Positions 9,073 to 18,659 of a stretch of DNA of 64,000 bases are shown here, piece by piece. Both the position numbers and the translations under genes were made by a program. The number at the start of each line of letters is the position of its first letter. Position 1 is the stretch's first letter. The stretch is from Phycisphaerales bacterium (lineage in GTDB: Bacteria; Planctomycetota; Phycisphaerae; Phycisphaerales; SM1A02): contig JAQWLT010000002.1 in the NCBI GenBank assembly GCA_029247205.1, positions 25,669-89,668 of the forward strand. Direction: 5' to 3'. The notes below the pieces were generated by a model. It did not search any database. It saw only the letters and a program-made list of their open reading frames with translations, and was not told the origin of the DNA.

Positions 9073-10568
9073 CGATTCGATACGCCCTGATCATCGCTCT
9101 TTGCTTGTCGGCCGCAGTCTCTGCGCAAGACAACGCCCCTGTCACAACATCAACGACGCAAGAAAGCTTGGCGCCCTCTAGCCAGTCGACGAGGCAGACC
9201 ATTCAAGCACGGCTTGCTGCGCTCAAGGCGATTGCTCTAAAGGCTGCAAAGAAATTGCCTGAGGGTGAGACCAAGGTGCTACGAGCCGTCGTCATGGAAA
9301 CTGCCGGCAAGGTTCAGTGGCGAAAGAATGCCGAGTCGGCTTGGAAGAAAGCTGCAAAGGATGACGTACTCGAACCAGACTCCATGATTCGAACCGGCTT
9401 GCGATCGTTCATGATGCTCAGGGTTGGTCTCAACGCAAATATTCTCATCGATAGCGGCAGCCGAGTCACTCTCCCTCAGATGGTGCATGCGGGAGACACG
9501 CTGCGAACAACAGTACAGGTCGAACGCGGTCGCACAGACGTACAGGTTGGCCATGTCGGCTTGACGAATGACTTTTCAGTGCTGACGCCGTCCGGCGCCT
9601 TGGCCGTTCGCGGAACTGGCATGGCCGTGTCGCACAATGCGCTCAAGGGAACGCAGATCTTCGGCTCCCGCACCAATGCAATGGGCGCCATCGCCATGAA
9701 GTACTACGGGAGCAAAGTCTCCCACGTGATGTCGGGCGATGCGATCTCTACACAAAAGAGCCCGGACCCGGCGGCAGCCGAAGCATTCGAAACAGCTGGG
9801 CCAGCGCCGCTGCTCGCTACGGAGTCGCAGGATCGGCAAGACGCCCCCGATCAGACGACGCAAGCAGTTTCAGGCGGCGATGCAGTCAATCAGTCGGTTC
9901 GCGTGTTGTTGGCTGATCAACAACAGGCCATCAATGATGAAATCATTGATGAGGAATTCGGCGATCCATTCTTGCAAGATGGCTTCTCGTGGTATGTCGG
10001 GGAAAATGGCGTCGTACTTCCTGAAGACATGGGTGCCGTTGCAACTGCGCTCTACTGGGACATGAAACTTCAGTACGTCCCACCGCATGTTGATCCGTAT
10101 AACTCTGGCGGACACCGCGTCGCATCACGATTTGAACATGGGCTGTTCGCCGCAACTGGGTGGGTTGATCCACAACGAACCGAGTACATCCACGGCACGC
10201 CAGAGCAAGGCTACTCTCTCTGGATCCCCTTTGGCACCGAGTTGCCCACCGGCGAGGGCGCGTTGGCTACGACCTACCAGTCGATCATCGATTATGGCGA
10301 TGCCAACTGGTCAGGCAGCCCATTCACAACAGATGCTGAACTTGGCACCATGCTGACTATTGTAGATGGGTTCTGCGTGAACACGTTTGGCGGAGACGGT
10401 GACCATATCGTCGTGTGCCGAAAGGCCTTTGCCGATGCGATGAACGAAACTCTCTACAACGATTACTTCGGCATACCCAGCCTGACGCCCTACGGCCAAG
10501 GGCTGCAGAACCCCTATGGGGGCCAACTCGAGATCCCAGGACACAACGAGCAAGATCACGTGCACTGA
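9069..10568 (+). CDS. Secreted FecR-domain protein
   Basis: 499 residues; ATG overlaps the preceding stop (ATGA at 9069-9072), indicating translational coupling. The signal peptide ends near AVSAQDN. A FecR domain spans about residues 70-190: VVMETAGKVQWRK, an MIRTG turn, LIDSGSRVTLPQ and VLTPSGALAVRGTG are its usual strands. In classical systems FecR senses an outer-membrane signal and controls a sigma factor; free-standing FecR domains are often beside CHASE2 cyclases. The C-terminal 250 residues (LWIPFGTELPTGEG and following) are unrecognised. Next to the barrel and cyclase, it probably transmits an envelope signal in the periplasm. Confidence 0.85.
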   Translation: MTIRYALIIALCLSAAVSAQDNAPVTTSTTQESLAPSSQSTRQTIQARLAALKAIALKAAKKLPEGETKVLRAVVMETAGKVQWRKNAESAWKKAAKDDVLEPDSMIRTGLRSFMMLRVGLNANILIDSGSRVTLPQMVHAGDTLRTTVQVERGRTDVQVGHVGLTNDFSVLTPSGALAVRGTGMAVSHNALKGTQIFGSRTNAMGAIAMKYYGSKVSHVMSGDAISTQKSPDPAAAEAFETAGPAPLLATESQDRQDAPDQTTQAVSGGDAVNQSVRVLLADQQQAINDEIIDEEFGDPFLQDGFSWYVGENGVVLPEDMGAVATALYWDMKLQYVPPHVDPYNSGGHRVASRFEHGLFAATGWVDPQRTEYIHGTPEQGYSLWIPFGTELPTGEGALATTYQSIIDYGDANWSGSPFTTDAELGTMLTIVDGFCVNTFGGDGDHIVVCRKAFADAMNETLYNDYFGIPSLTPYGQGLQNPYGGQLEIPGHNEQDHVH

Positions 10569-10596
10569 ACGCGGGCGTGATACGCTGCGTGGCAGC

Positions 10597-13242
10597 GTGA
10601 TTCGTCGTTCCAATCCCAAGGTACTTCTCTCGGCATTACTTGCCACACTAGCTGTTGTCTTGATTGACATTGCCGGCGGATTTGTCGGCTGGAATGAACA
10701 GCTGCTTGATCTTGAGCAGCAGCACTTGCCGCGCGACGTCGGCCCAATGTCGGACGACATCGTGATGGTTGACATCGACGACGCGGCCCTTGAGCGGCTT
10801 GCCCGCTGGCCGTGGCCGCGGAGCAAAATCGCTGGAGCAATCGAAGAATTGCACCGAGCTGGCGCCCGCACAATCGCCATCGATCTTGATCTCGCAGATC
10901 CACAAGAAAGCGATTCGATTGACCACGACGCAGAACTGGCTCGAGCCATCTCAGATCGCGTCATTCTGGGCACACTCTTGATTCCAGATGAACTCGAACT
11001 GCGATGGAACGGAGCCGGTGGAACCAATGAACAACTAGAACAGGTACTGTCGGCCATCCAACAGGATCTCTCGCAAGACCCTCGGCTCAGCGCCCCTGAG
11101 TCAGCAGAACTCATTCAGGAAACGCTCCACTTGCTCCGCCGAAGAGCAATCTTTGAATCATCGGCTACTGAAACAGCGGAGTCACTGAGAAAGTCAGCGG
11201 GTGATCATCACGTTGCACTTGGACCAGCCATTGATGCTGCAGTACGACAGCGAGCAAGTCGCGATGGACTCATGGGCACGCTACCGGGCGGCCCAGACCG
11301 ACCTCCCTCTGCAAGTGATCGCTTCCCACTAGAGAAATTCGCTGCTGCCTCTGGAGGCACCGGCTATGTCAATATCGTTCGCCGGAGCGTCGATGGCGGC
11401 ATACGCCATATGGTGCCTTCGCAGCCAGTCGGCTACTCGAAAGTTATTGCCCCACTAGGCATTGCTGCAGTGCATCGATTTCTTGGAGAAGACACACCGC
11501 TCGTCATCGAGAACGACGAGTTGCGTATCGGCGATGTGGTTATTCCGCTCACTGACAATGCCATGACCGTCTGTTGGCCACGTGGGATAGCTGGTCTCGA
11601 TTGGCCAAACCTCCATAGAAAAAATAGCGATGACAATCGCTTCACTGGCCATGTGTCGATTGGCGAAGTCGTTGCTATGTCCGAAGCCAGAGACTTTCTT
11701 CAGTTGCAAGAGCAGGAAGTTGACAAAGCCTCGCGACTCGTACTTGCCGTCGTTCGTGGAACCGATGCCTTGGATATCGACGACTGGAACTCGCCTGAAA
11801 TACAAGCTGAGATTCGCGAGGAAGTCTCGTGGTCACTTGAAAATATTACAACGCGCGCCGATATTGATGCTGCCGATATCAGCGAGGATGACCGCAACGG
11901 ATTCCGGCGTATGTTCGACTGGAAAGTTGCGACCAATAACCTCGCCGCTGCCAAGAGCCGACTTGCATCGTCTGAGGAACAACTTCGCAAAGCCGTCGAC
12001 GACCGCCTCGTCTTTATTGGATGGACTGCAACCGGAACACTGGCTGACTTTGTTCCTACGGCAGCGGGACCACGGACGCCTGGCGTCATGGTCCACGCCG
12101 CCATTGCCGACATGGTTCTACAGAACCGAGTACTCCAAGAAGGACCAGCGTGGTGGTCCCCAGTGGCTGCTGCTCTCTGTGGCGTGATCGTTGCGCTACT
12201 TGCCAGCATCTTCAGCCCACTACCTGCAACGATATCGGCTGTTGCCGTACTCACGGTGTGGGCAGGCATGCTGGTGTTGCTCTTTGGCCAATTTGGCTTA
12301 GTGCTGCCAGCCGCATCGCCACTTGTAGCGATCACGCTGGCGTGGGCAAGTGGTACAAGTTCTCGTGCCATCTTGGTACAGCAGGAGAAAGGTCGCATCA
12401 CGCGTCAGTTCCGCGCTCGCGTTCCTGCGGCTTTGATAGATGAGCTTGCTCGTGATCCAGATGCGCTCAGTATGCGTGGCGTGCGACGAGAAGTGTGCGT
12501 GATGTTTGGCGATCTTGCTGGCTTTACAACCCTCAGCGAGCAACTTGACACAGAAGCAACCGTGGCACTACTCAATCGCTGTATGGCAGGCCTGACCGAG
12601 CGTGTGACTGACCGCCACGCCTATCTCAACAAGTTTCTCGGCGATGGGTTCCTTGCATTCTGGTCTGCGTTTGGTGAGCAGCCGGATCAAGCCACACTCG
12701 CCTGTCACGCAGCGATTGAATGCCAAGCCTTCATGGAGGAAATCAATGCCGCCTCTTCTGATGGCCTCCCAAAGTTAGGCCTACGAATCGGCATTGCGAC
12801 GGGCGAGGCGGTCGTTGGTGACTGTGGAGCGCCCCCAAAATTGAACGACTACACAGTCATCGGGGATGTCGCAAATCTTGCCGCCAGGCTCGAGTCAGCC
12901 AATAAACAGTTTGGCACACCCATCTTGATGGATGGTCGAACTCGCTCGCTCGTAACCAGCGGCGAGCTGCCCTTAATCGAAGTTGGTCCCATTCAGGTTG
13001 TTGGACGCGATGGCGTGATTGATGCATGGACGCTCGCCACCGGTCCGACTGACTGTGCGTTGGCCACACAAGCCTCCTCATTCGCCACGGCCATCCGATC
13101 GGGCGATCGTGTTGCGGCACAACAGGCCCTAAAGGGAATGAAGCAGCACGGTGCAAACTCAACCCTTACCCAAAAACTCTCAGAGTTGGTCAGCCAGAGC
13201 AGCGACCCCATGCCACACGCACTGCGGTTGAGCGAGAAATGA
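10597..13242 (+). CDS. CHASE2-domain class III adenylate/guanylate cyclase
   Basis: Membrane-bound nucleotide cyclase. GTG 10597 is the first in-frame start after the FecR gene and lies just ahead of the first membrane segment; there is no strong ribosome site, and an ATG at 10516 inside fecR is the alternative. Layout: TM1 near residues 10-30, a large extracytoplasmic CHASE2 domain (about 35-505, with DDIVMVDIDDAAL and WPWPRSKI), three TM helices at about 518-600, then a catalytic domain from about 630. Both metal Asp are present (FGDLAGFT and FLGDGF), as are the purine Lys (NKFLGDG) and YTVIGDVANLAARLE, so it should be active. Product (cAMP or cGMP) is not certain; the Lys/Thr pair favours cAMP. 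Confidence 0.9.
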   Translation: MIRRSNPKVLLSALLATLAVVLIDIAGGFVGWNEQLLDLEQQHLPRDVGPMSDDIVMVDIDDAALERLARWPWPRSKIAGAIEELHRAGARTIAIDLDLADPQESDSIDHDAELARAISDRVILGTLLIPDELELRWNGAGGTNEQLEQVLSAIQQDLSQDPRLSAPESAELIQETLHLLRRRAIFESSATETAESLRKSAGDHHVALGPAIDAAVRQRASRDGLMGTLPGGPDRPPSASDRFPLEKFAAASGGTGYVNIVRRSVDGGIRHMVPSQPVGYSKVIAPLGIAAVHRFLGEDTPLVIENDELRIGDVVIPLTDNAMTVCWPRGIAGLDWPNLHRKNSDDNRFTGHVSIGEVVAMSEARDFLQLQEQEVDKASRLVLAVVRGTDALDIDDWNSPEIQAEIREEVSWSLENITTRADIDAADISEDDRNGFRRMFDWKVATNNLAAAKSRLASSEEQLRKAVDDRLVFIGWTATGTLADFVPTAAGPRTPGVMVHAAIADMVLQNRVLQEGPAWWSPVAAALCGVIVALLASIFSPLPATISAVAVLTVWAGMLVLLFGQFGLVLPAASPLVAITLAWASGTSSRAILVQQEKGRITRQFRARVPAALIDELARDPDALSMRGVRREVCVMFGDLAGFTTLSEQLDTEATVALLNRCMAGLTERVTDRHAYLNKFLGDGFLAFWSAFGEQPDQATLACHAAIECQAFMEEINAASSDGLPKLGLRIGIATGEAVVGDCGAPPKLNDYTVIGDVANLAARLESANKQFGTPILMDGRTRSLVTSGELPLIEVGPIQVVGRDGVIDAWTLATGPTDCALATQASSFATAIRSGDRVAAQQALKGMKQHGANSTLTQKLSELVSQSSDPMPHALRLSEK

Positions 13243-14528
13243 TCTCGCCAGAGGAACATATGCCCCAGATTACAGCAGAACAAATTGATTGCATTCTGGA
13301 AGTCAGCCGCGTTCTGGGCAGCACCGATGATGCAGAGGCTGTCATTCATCGTGTCGCTGACTGTTTGCGGGATATTCTCGACGCCGAACGCGCCACAGTC
13401 TTTCAGTACGAGCCGAAATCGAGAGAGCTTGTCGCTGTTGCTGGGCACGGCCCCGACGGAACGTTCATGGAGTCACTCGGCGACATCCGCGTGCCACTCG
13501 GGACCGGCATCGCTGGCACTGCTGGAGAGACGCGAGAGATCATCAATATTCCAGACGCATATGCAGATGACCGGTTCTATCGAGGCATCGATGAGAAGAC
13601 TGGCTATCGAACACGTAACATCCTGACAATTCCGTTGGTTGCCGCTGATGTAGATGAGTTGGTTGGCGTGGCGCAAGTACTCAACCGGCGTGAAGGACCC
13701 TTTGGCCCTGAATGTGAACGCATTGCCGCTGCGCTTGCGGCCCAGTCAGCCGTTGCGATGCGGCGAGCCTTGCTCTTGGCAGACCGGCTTGAACTTGTCA
13801 AATTGCAGCACGACCTCGACATAGCCCGTCGCATTCAAGCGGCGACATTCCCTGATGTCTTTCCCGAATTACCCGGCTGGGAAATTCATGGGTGGAGCAT
13901 GCCTGCCGATGCTACTGGGGGCGACGCCTTTGATGCCGTTGTAGTAAACGGTGGCGCCATGCTCGTGGTTGGCGATGCGACCGGCCATGGCATTGGGCCA
14001 GCGATTTCAGTTACTCAGGTGCGATCGATGCTTCGAATGGGCGTGCGACTCGATGCACCACTTCTAGAACTCGTGCGAGAGCTCAATCATCAGTTGTGGC
14101 AGGACACATCATCGATGCAGTTCGTCACGGCCTTCTTTGGTCGAGTGAATGCCACAACCGGAGAGATCGAAACCATTTCAGCAGGGCATGGACCGAATCT
14201 ACTCATTCGCGCTGACGGGACGATTGAGGAGTTGGATGCTGACGCCCCACCACTAGGCGTACTCGAAGACCTCGCACTCGATGAACCGCGCATGATCACG
14301 CTCAACCCAGGCGACATGCTCGCAATTCCAACTGATGGCATCTTTGAAGCCATGGACGAGGCAGGTGTCATGTATGGCACCGAACCCATGCTCGACCTAC
14401 TGCGAGCACCGGACGATCGCTCGCTTGCTGAGACACTTGAACTCTTACGAATAGACACAGAGCGCTTTCGAAACGATGGGGCGCCACAAGACGACCGCAC
14501 GATTCTGGCTATCCGGCGCAGCATCTAG
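13239..14528 (+). CDS. GAF-domain SpoIIE/RsbU-type PP2C phosphatase
   Basis: Overlaps the cyclase stop (ATGA at 13239). A second in-frame ATG at 13260 has AGAGG 5 nt upstream and may be the real start. A GAF domain fills about residues 15-175 (VPLGTGIAGTAGETRE, LTIPLVAADVDELVGVAQV), then a short coiled coil (LELVKLQHDLDIARRIQ), then a SpoIIE phosphatase with metal motifs GGDAFDAVV, VGDATGHGIGPA, SAGHGPNLL and TDGIFEA. Such enzymes dephosphorylate anti-anti-sigma (STAS) proteins. GAF domains commonly bind cyclic nucleotides, so this could read the product of the upstream cyclase; that link is inferred. No STAS or anti-sigma kinase gene lies beside it. Confidence 0.9.
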   Translation: MISPEEHMPQITAEQIDCILEVSRVLGSTDDAEAVIHRVADCLRDILDAERATVFQYEPKSRELVAVAGHGPDGTFMESLGDIRVPLGTGIAGTAGETREIINIPDAYADDRFYRGIDEKTGYRTRNILTIPLVAADVDELVGVAQVLNRREGPFGPECERIAAALAAQSAVAMRRALLLADRLELVKLQHDLDIARRIQAATFPDVFPELPGWEIHGWSMPADATGGDAFDAVVVNGGAMLVVGDATGHGIGPAISVTQVRSMLRMGVRLDAPLLELVRELNHQLWQDTSSMQFVTAFFGRVNATTGEIETISAGHGPNLLIRADGTIEELDADAPPLGVLEDLALDEPRMITLNPGDMLAIPTDGIFEAMDEAGVMYGTEPMLDLLRAPDDRSLAETLELLRIDTERFRNDGAPQDDRTILAIRRSI

Positions 14529-14530
14529 CA

Positions 14531-15889
14531 TTACGAAGTGCGTGATGCTGTGATTGACGAGTCCTCCCACTCATCACTCTGGCCATATCCCAACGCTTCA
14601 CTATTCTCCCATGCTTCAATCTCAACCCGAGCAAGATCATCGCGGAACGAGATGGCAAACATGAAGAACACCATGCCAAGGAAAGCCCATGTGACCGTCG
14701 GGTAGTACAGGGTCTGATTCGTCATGCTCTGCAAGAACATTGCCACCATGATTGATGAAACTGCATGAATCGTCATTTGATCCTCGGCATACACAAACAG
14801 TTTGCGTGCTCGCCAAGTTCGCAAAATGCTCTTCGCAGCGACGATCGCCGGTATGAACATCATGATGAAAAGAGGAATCCCCCCCACATACAACATGTCA
14901 ATCCAAGCATTGTGAGCGTGATTACCAATGATCTCATCCATCAGTCCATCATGGCCACTCGTTCCAAACAACCCAAGTGGACGGCGAATCAACGTATGCA
15001 GATAGTCCCACCAGATTTCAACGCGACCACTGCTATGGAGCTCTGTGAGTCTCGCGCCAGCGCCTTCTTCAAAGCCAGCAATGATCGGAATGAGAATGGC
15101 AGCGACAATACCTCCAGCAATCAAAATGCCTGGACGCTTCACCAATGGGAATAGCATGAGCACGCTCACAATGCCGAGTGACATGAAACTCATGCGGCTG
15201 CCCGCCAGGAGAATAAATCCGCAGCTCGCAGCAAATCCGCCCATGCAAATCAGACGATAAAGCTGGACTTTGGTCGTCATCAATAAGTACAAGAGCATCG
15301 CGCCGGAGATAACGAAAGAAATGCCGATCATGTTTGGCGAGGCACCCCACGGTTCAAATCGATGTAGACCTGGGATGAACGCGCCTGAACCCTGAATCGC
15401 CAGAGCAGAGAATGGCACAACGAGCGCAATAGTCGTACCCACAGCCATCGCTCGCATGAGTCGAGCCAAATCTTCGAGATCTCTTAACGACCCAATAAGG
15501 GAAATGGCCGCAAGTGCCATCACAATGCCCTGCCCACGAATGAGCAGCATGTCAATATTGTTGGATGTGCCTACCACACAAATCATCATCCACACACCAG
15601 CAACCGGGTAGAGCCACACGATGCCAGGGATATATCGCCGTTCTCCTGGGCGGAGCCACGCAGCGACCGCGATCAGTAGTAACAGAATGCCCGACGAGAG
15701 TTTTGTCATCGCCTGGATTGCGCCGAGATCGACACACTTCGATAGAAACAGCCATAGTGGCATGAGCCAAATCAAAATGAAGGGGCGGCTATTGGCTGGC
15801 AGCATGACAAATACAATGCATGCGGCAATGGCCCCGATGACCAAAACGGGCAGTGGCACAATCTCAAGATAGATCGCGAGTTTGTCCAC
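14531..15889 (-). CDS. O-antigen ligase / polymerase family membrane protein
   Basis: 452 residues with about 12 hydrophobic segments (for example VIGAIAACIVFVMLP, LICMGGFAASCGFILLAG) and a large loop before the last third holding EIWWDYLHTLIRRPLGLFG, then NHAHNAWIDMLYVGGIP. The GxxGH...HNxW pattern is typical of Wzy_C/WaaL proteins that join or polymerise lipid-linked glycans at the periplasmic face. It ends 2 bp from the convergent phosphatase gene and lies downstream of a flippase on the same strand, with 71 bp between. Together with the sulfotransferase at 17752 this suggests a surface polysaccharide locus. Ligase versus polymerase cannot be decided. Confidence 0.8.
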   Translation of the reverse strand: MDKLAIYLEIVPLPVLVIGAIAACIVFVMLPANSRPFILIWLMPLWLFLSKCVDLGAIQAMTKLSSGILLLLIAVAAWLRPGERRYIPGIVWLYPVAGVWMMICVVGTSNNIDMLLIRGQGIVMALAAISLIGSLRDLEDLARLMRAMAVGTTIALVVPFSALAIQGSGAFIPGLHRFEPWGASPNMIGISFVISGAMLLYLLMTTKVQLYRLICMGGFAASCGFILLAGSRMSFMSLGIVSVLMLFPLVKRPGILIAGGIVAAILIPIIAGFEEGAGARLTELHSSGRVEIWWDYLHTLIRRPLGLFGTSGHDGLMDEIIGNHAHNAWIDMLYVGGIPLFIMMFIPAIVAAKSILRTWRARKLFVYAEDQMTIHAVSSIMVAMFLQSMTNQTLYYPTVTWAFLGMVFFMFAISFRDDLARVEIEAWENSEALGYGQSDEWEDSSITASRTS

Positions 15890-15960
15890 TCAACGGCGCC
15901 TTTCTGTCTTGTCGAAGCTGTCCGGTTCGTCGATCACTAATCTTGGGGGCATGAGACCAT

Positions 15961-17583
15961 TCATCGTCGCAGCATCCCAAGAATTCGTACCCGTTCGTCT
16001 CGGTGTATAAGGATACCGAGCACGCATGGAGCGGACACCGCCCCAACAATGGCAACCATGACGATAAGCAAAGGCCATGTCCAAGCGTCAATCTGCCAGA
16101 CCATCAAACTAGCAGTAAGCAGTGGTATGACTGCTGTGAGTATTGGGCGACCAAATGCACTCCATAGATAGGTTAATCCACGGATGCCCGTGAGACGAAC
16201 GAGTCGCCGAGGAAAAATAAAACCAAAGAACACTACTTGCACAAGCAAGGTCGACGCAGGGAAGAGCAGCACAGTTTCAACGGCTGGCTTCCCGCCAGCA
16301 GCAACCTGCAGCACGGCGATGACGATGGAAATCGATAGTACGAACTTCGTCACTGCGGCGGCATACATAATTCCGGCATATCGTTTGACGTGGCCCATTC
16401 CGAAGAGGAATTGTGTGCCAACCTGAGCGATCTCAAGCAAAATGCCGCCAATGAGCAACAACATAAGGATAAACCACACCAGATCAAGTGCCTCGTCGTA
16501 TGACATGATCGAAATAAGCGACTCATCAGATCGAAGACGAGAGCCCAGCCAGAGGTCAATGAGCGGCCGAAAGAAAATCGCTACAAAACCAGTACAGAGA
16601 ATCATGGCGCCTGAGGTAATTCGGGTCACGGCTAACATCGCCCGAACGTTCACTTCATGCCCACTTCGCTCGTGCATGTCGGCCACGGTCGCTTCCATGC
16701 CAGAGAAACCTTCAGAACCAATTCGCCGCGCATACCCACGCAACTGATTCACGATTCCCCAAATGGCGTTGTAAATAGGCCCATAGACAATATTGAGTAG
16801 GTAGTTATCGAGGAAAAAGAAGGTGACATTGCCAACTGGCTGCGACATCGACAGCGAACCAACGTGTGCAAGCCTCTTGCTTGTCGTTCTGCACAAGGAT
16901 CGATATCGAAAGCGTGCTTCCGGTATCTGTGACCATGTCATGACAAGCCGCACACCAGAGTGCAGCAACGTAAACACCATACGAGCGACTACAAACCCGA
17001 TGAAGACATCGAATCCGAAAAGATGATGATCAAGTACCGCGACACCAAAGGCAACCATATCCAAGATGCGAAGTACTGTCAGATCGGTGTTAAACGCGAT
17101 GGGCTGATGCTTCACGAGGTAGAGCGACAGCCACGGTGCCGTCGTCACGGTGGTGGCAACGATGACTGCTTGGCATGCAAAGGCAATTGTGACCGCACGC
17201 GTCTGCGACTCTGGAAAATTCAATAGGACGGGCAAGAATGCCAGGCAAGCCCCAGCGATCACAAGGAGCACGACGGACAGTACCAGTACGACCGCGACTC
17301 CATTGGTGAACTCTCGCTCAACACCCTCTTGCCCCTTTTTCGCGCGGGCATGCACGATGGCCTTGACGACGGTACGCGTCACGGCCGAGCGAAGCGGTGA
17401 GGTCAAGGCCATGGAAAGTTGATTGAGAAGTTGAAAGAGGCCAAAGAGCACGAGGCCAAAGGCGCCAATCTGAAGTGGCGTTAAGACAAACCCAACCAGC
17501 ATCATCAGACCCATACGGACAGTATTGGATCCAAAGAAGAACACTAAATTGCGGGAGACCCCAGGGCGAGGCGACTGGCTCAT
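15961..17583 (-). CDS. Polysaccharide (Wzx/MATE-like) flippase
   Basis: 540 residues from ATG 17583, which has GGGAG about 6 nt upstream; the frame is open to 17676, but the extra codons lack membrane or domain character. About 12-14 transmembrane helices begin right after a short basic N-terminus (SRNLVFFFGSNTVRMG). Segments such as GFVLTPLQIGAFGLVLFGLF and the pairwise helix pattern fit the MOP exporter superfamily that flips undecaprenol-linked sugars. It is followed on the same strand by the O-antigen ligase. No glycosyltransferases lie beside it, so the locus is partial. Divergent from the sulfotransferase gene. Confidence 0.8.
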   Translation of the reverse strand: MSQSPRPGVSRNLVFFFGSNTVRMGLMMLVGFVLTPLQIGAFGLVLFGLFQLLNQLSMALTSPLRSAVTRTVVKAIVHARAKKGQEGVEREFTNGVAVVLVLSVVLLVIAGACLAFLPVLLNFPESQTRAVTIAFACQAVIVATTVTTAPWLSLYLVKHQPIAFNTDLTVLRILDMVAFGVAVLDHHLFGFDVFIGFVVARMVFTLLHSGVRLVMTWSQIPEARFRYRSLCRTTSKRLAHVGSLSMSQPVGNVTFFFLDNYLLNIVYGPIYNAIWGIVNQLRGYARRIGSEGFSGMEATVADMHERSGHEVNVRAMLAVTRITSGAMILCTGFVAIFFRPLIDLWLGSRLRSDESLISIMSYDEALDLVWFILMLLLIGGILLEIAQVGTQFLFGMGHVKRYAGIMYAAAVTKFVLSISIVIAVLQVAAGGKPAVETVLLFPASTLLVQVVFFGFIFPRRLVRLTGIRGLTYLWSAFGRPILTAVIPLLTASLMVWQIDAWTWPLLIVMVAIVGAVSAPCVLGILIHRDERVRILGMLRR

Positions 17584-17751
17584 GCCATCGCTCCCAGACC
17601 CACGGTTCGGAGAGGTGGTCCCAGCGGCTGTGTGCAGCGGCTCATCGGCTCGTATCGTAGCAGGCAACCAACCCACGGCATGGTTGGCAAGGTGAACGCC
17701 CCCCCGACGAGGCTATACTCCCAACTCTTCAAGCATGCGGCGACTCTACAC

Positions 17752-18636
17752 ATGACACTTCCGTCCTTCTTGATCATCGGCGCCATGAAGTCTGGCACGA
17801 CGACGCTTTTTCAAGATCTCGCGACGCACCCTGATGTCGCCGATCCCCTTGACAAAGAACCTGGGGATCTCAAGAGCGACGAAGTCCTCTCGCCACACGG
17901 ACTGGCGGCCTACCAGCGACAATTTTCCGCGTGTAAGGCAGGCCAACAGACTTATGAGGCATCAACCCACTACACCCAACGACCGCGGTGGACAGGGGCT
18001 GCCGCCCGGGCTCGCACTATTCTCGGAAAGGACCTTCGGATCCTATACATCGTCCGCGAGCCGGTCGCCCGAGCGTGCTCGCACCATCGACATCTGGTCG
18101 CCGCAGGCGAAGCCGACACGGACATCAACACCGTTGTCCGGGACAATCCACTACTCATTCAGTACAGCCGCTACTTCATGCAACTTGAGCCATGGCTTCA
18201 GACATTTGATCGTGATCAAATCAAAGTCATTCGATTCGAGTCGTATGTCGCAGATCGACCAAGCGCTGCCACCGATGTGCAAGCGTTTCTTGGTCTGAGC
18301 CCTCGACCAGATTTGGTCCACAAGTCGTCGATCAGCAATGCGAGCGAAGGCAAACTCATGCACACGAGCTTCAGCGATAACATTGGAAATTCCCCGCTCT
18401 ACCGCAGTCTCATTCGCCCACTTATACCCGCTCGATTCAAGCGTGCTGCGAAACAGCGTTTGATGAGGCGGACGTCTGGATCGGTTGATGCCCCACGAAG
18501 CGACACGATTCGTCTCATTCTTGATGCCACCGCGGAAGACACCCAGCGAATTAGCTCGCTGATATCGCCCTCGCTGCCTGCCGGGCATATGGCATGGGAT
18601 GAAACTTCCGCCATGAAACTTACACGAGACGCTTGA
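17752..18636 (+). CDS. PAPS-dependent sulfotransferase
   Basis: 294 residues from ATG 17752, directly ahead of the P-loop-like 5'-phosphosulfate site FLIIGAMKSGTTTL (residues 5-18). The 3'-phosphate site is LYIVREPVARACSHHRH (about 98-115, key Arg and Ser). Such enzymes move sulfate from PAPS to a hydroxyl on a carbohydrate or lipid in the cytoplasm. Placed next to a flippase and O-antigen ligase, sulfation of a surface glycan is the simplest role, as for heparan-type enzymes; this is inference. The C-terminal segment FKRAAKQRLMRR is basic. No strong ribosome site is seen before the start. Confidence 0.85.
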   Translation: MTLPSFLIIGAMKSGTTTLFQDLATHPDVADPLDKEPGDLKSDEVLSPHGLAAYQRQFSACKAGQQTYEASTHYTQRPRWTGAAARARTILGKDLRILYIVREPVARACSHHRHLVAAGEADTDINTVVRDNPLLIQYSRYFMQLEPWLQTFDRDQIKVIRFESYVADRPSAATDVQAFLGLSPRPDLVHKSSISNASEGKLMHTSFSDNIGNSPLYRSLIRPLIPARFKRAAKQRLMRRTSGSVDAPRSDTIRLILDATAEDTQRISSLISPSLPAGHMAWDETSAMKLTRDA

Positions 18637-18659
18637 GAATCGCGAGGAGCATCCACGCC

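Noticed and set aside
10311..11114. Long minus-strand frame (267 codons) opposite fecR and the cyclase gene
   Set aside because: Ser/Arg/Ala-rich shadow translation with no start signal, spanning two well-supported plus-strand genes.
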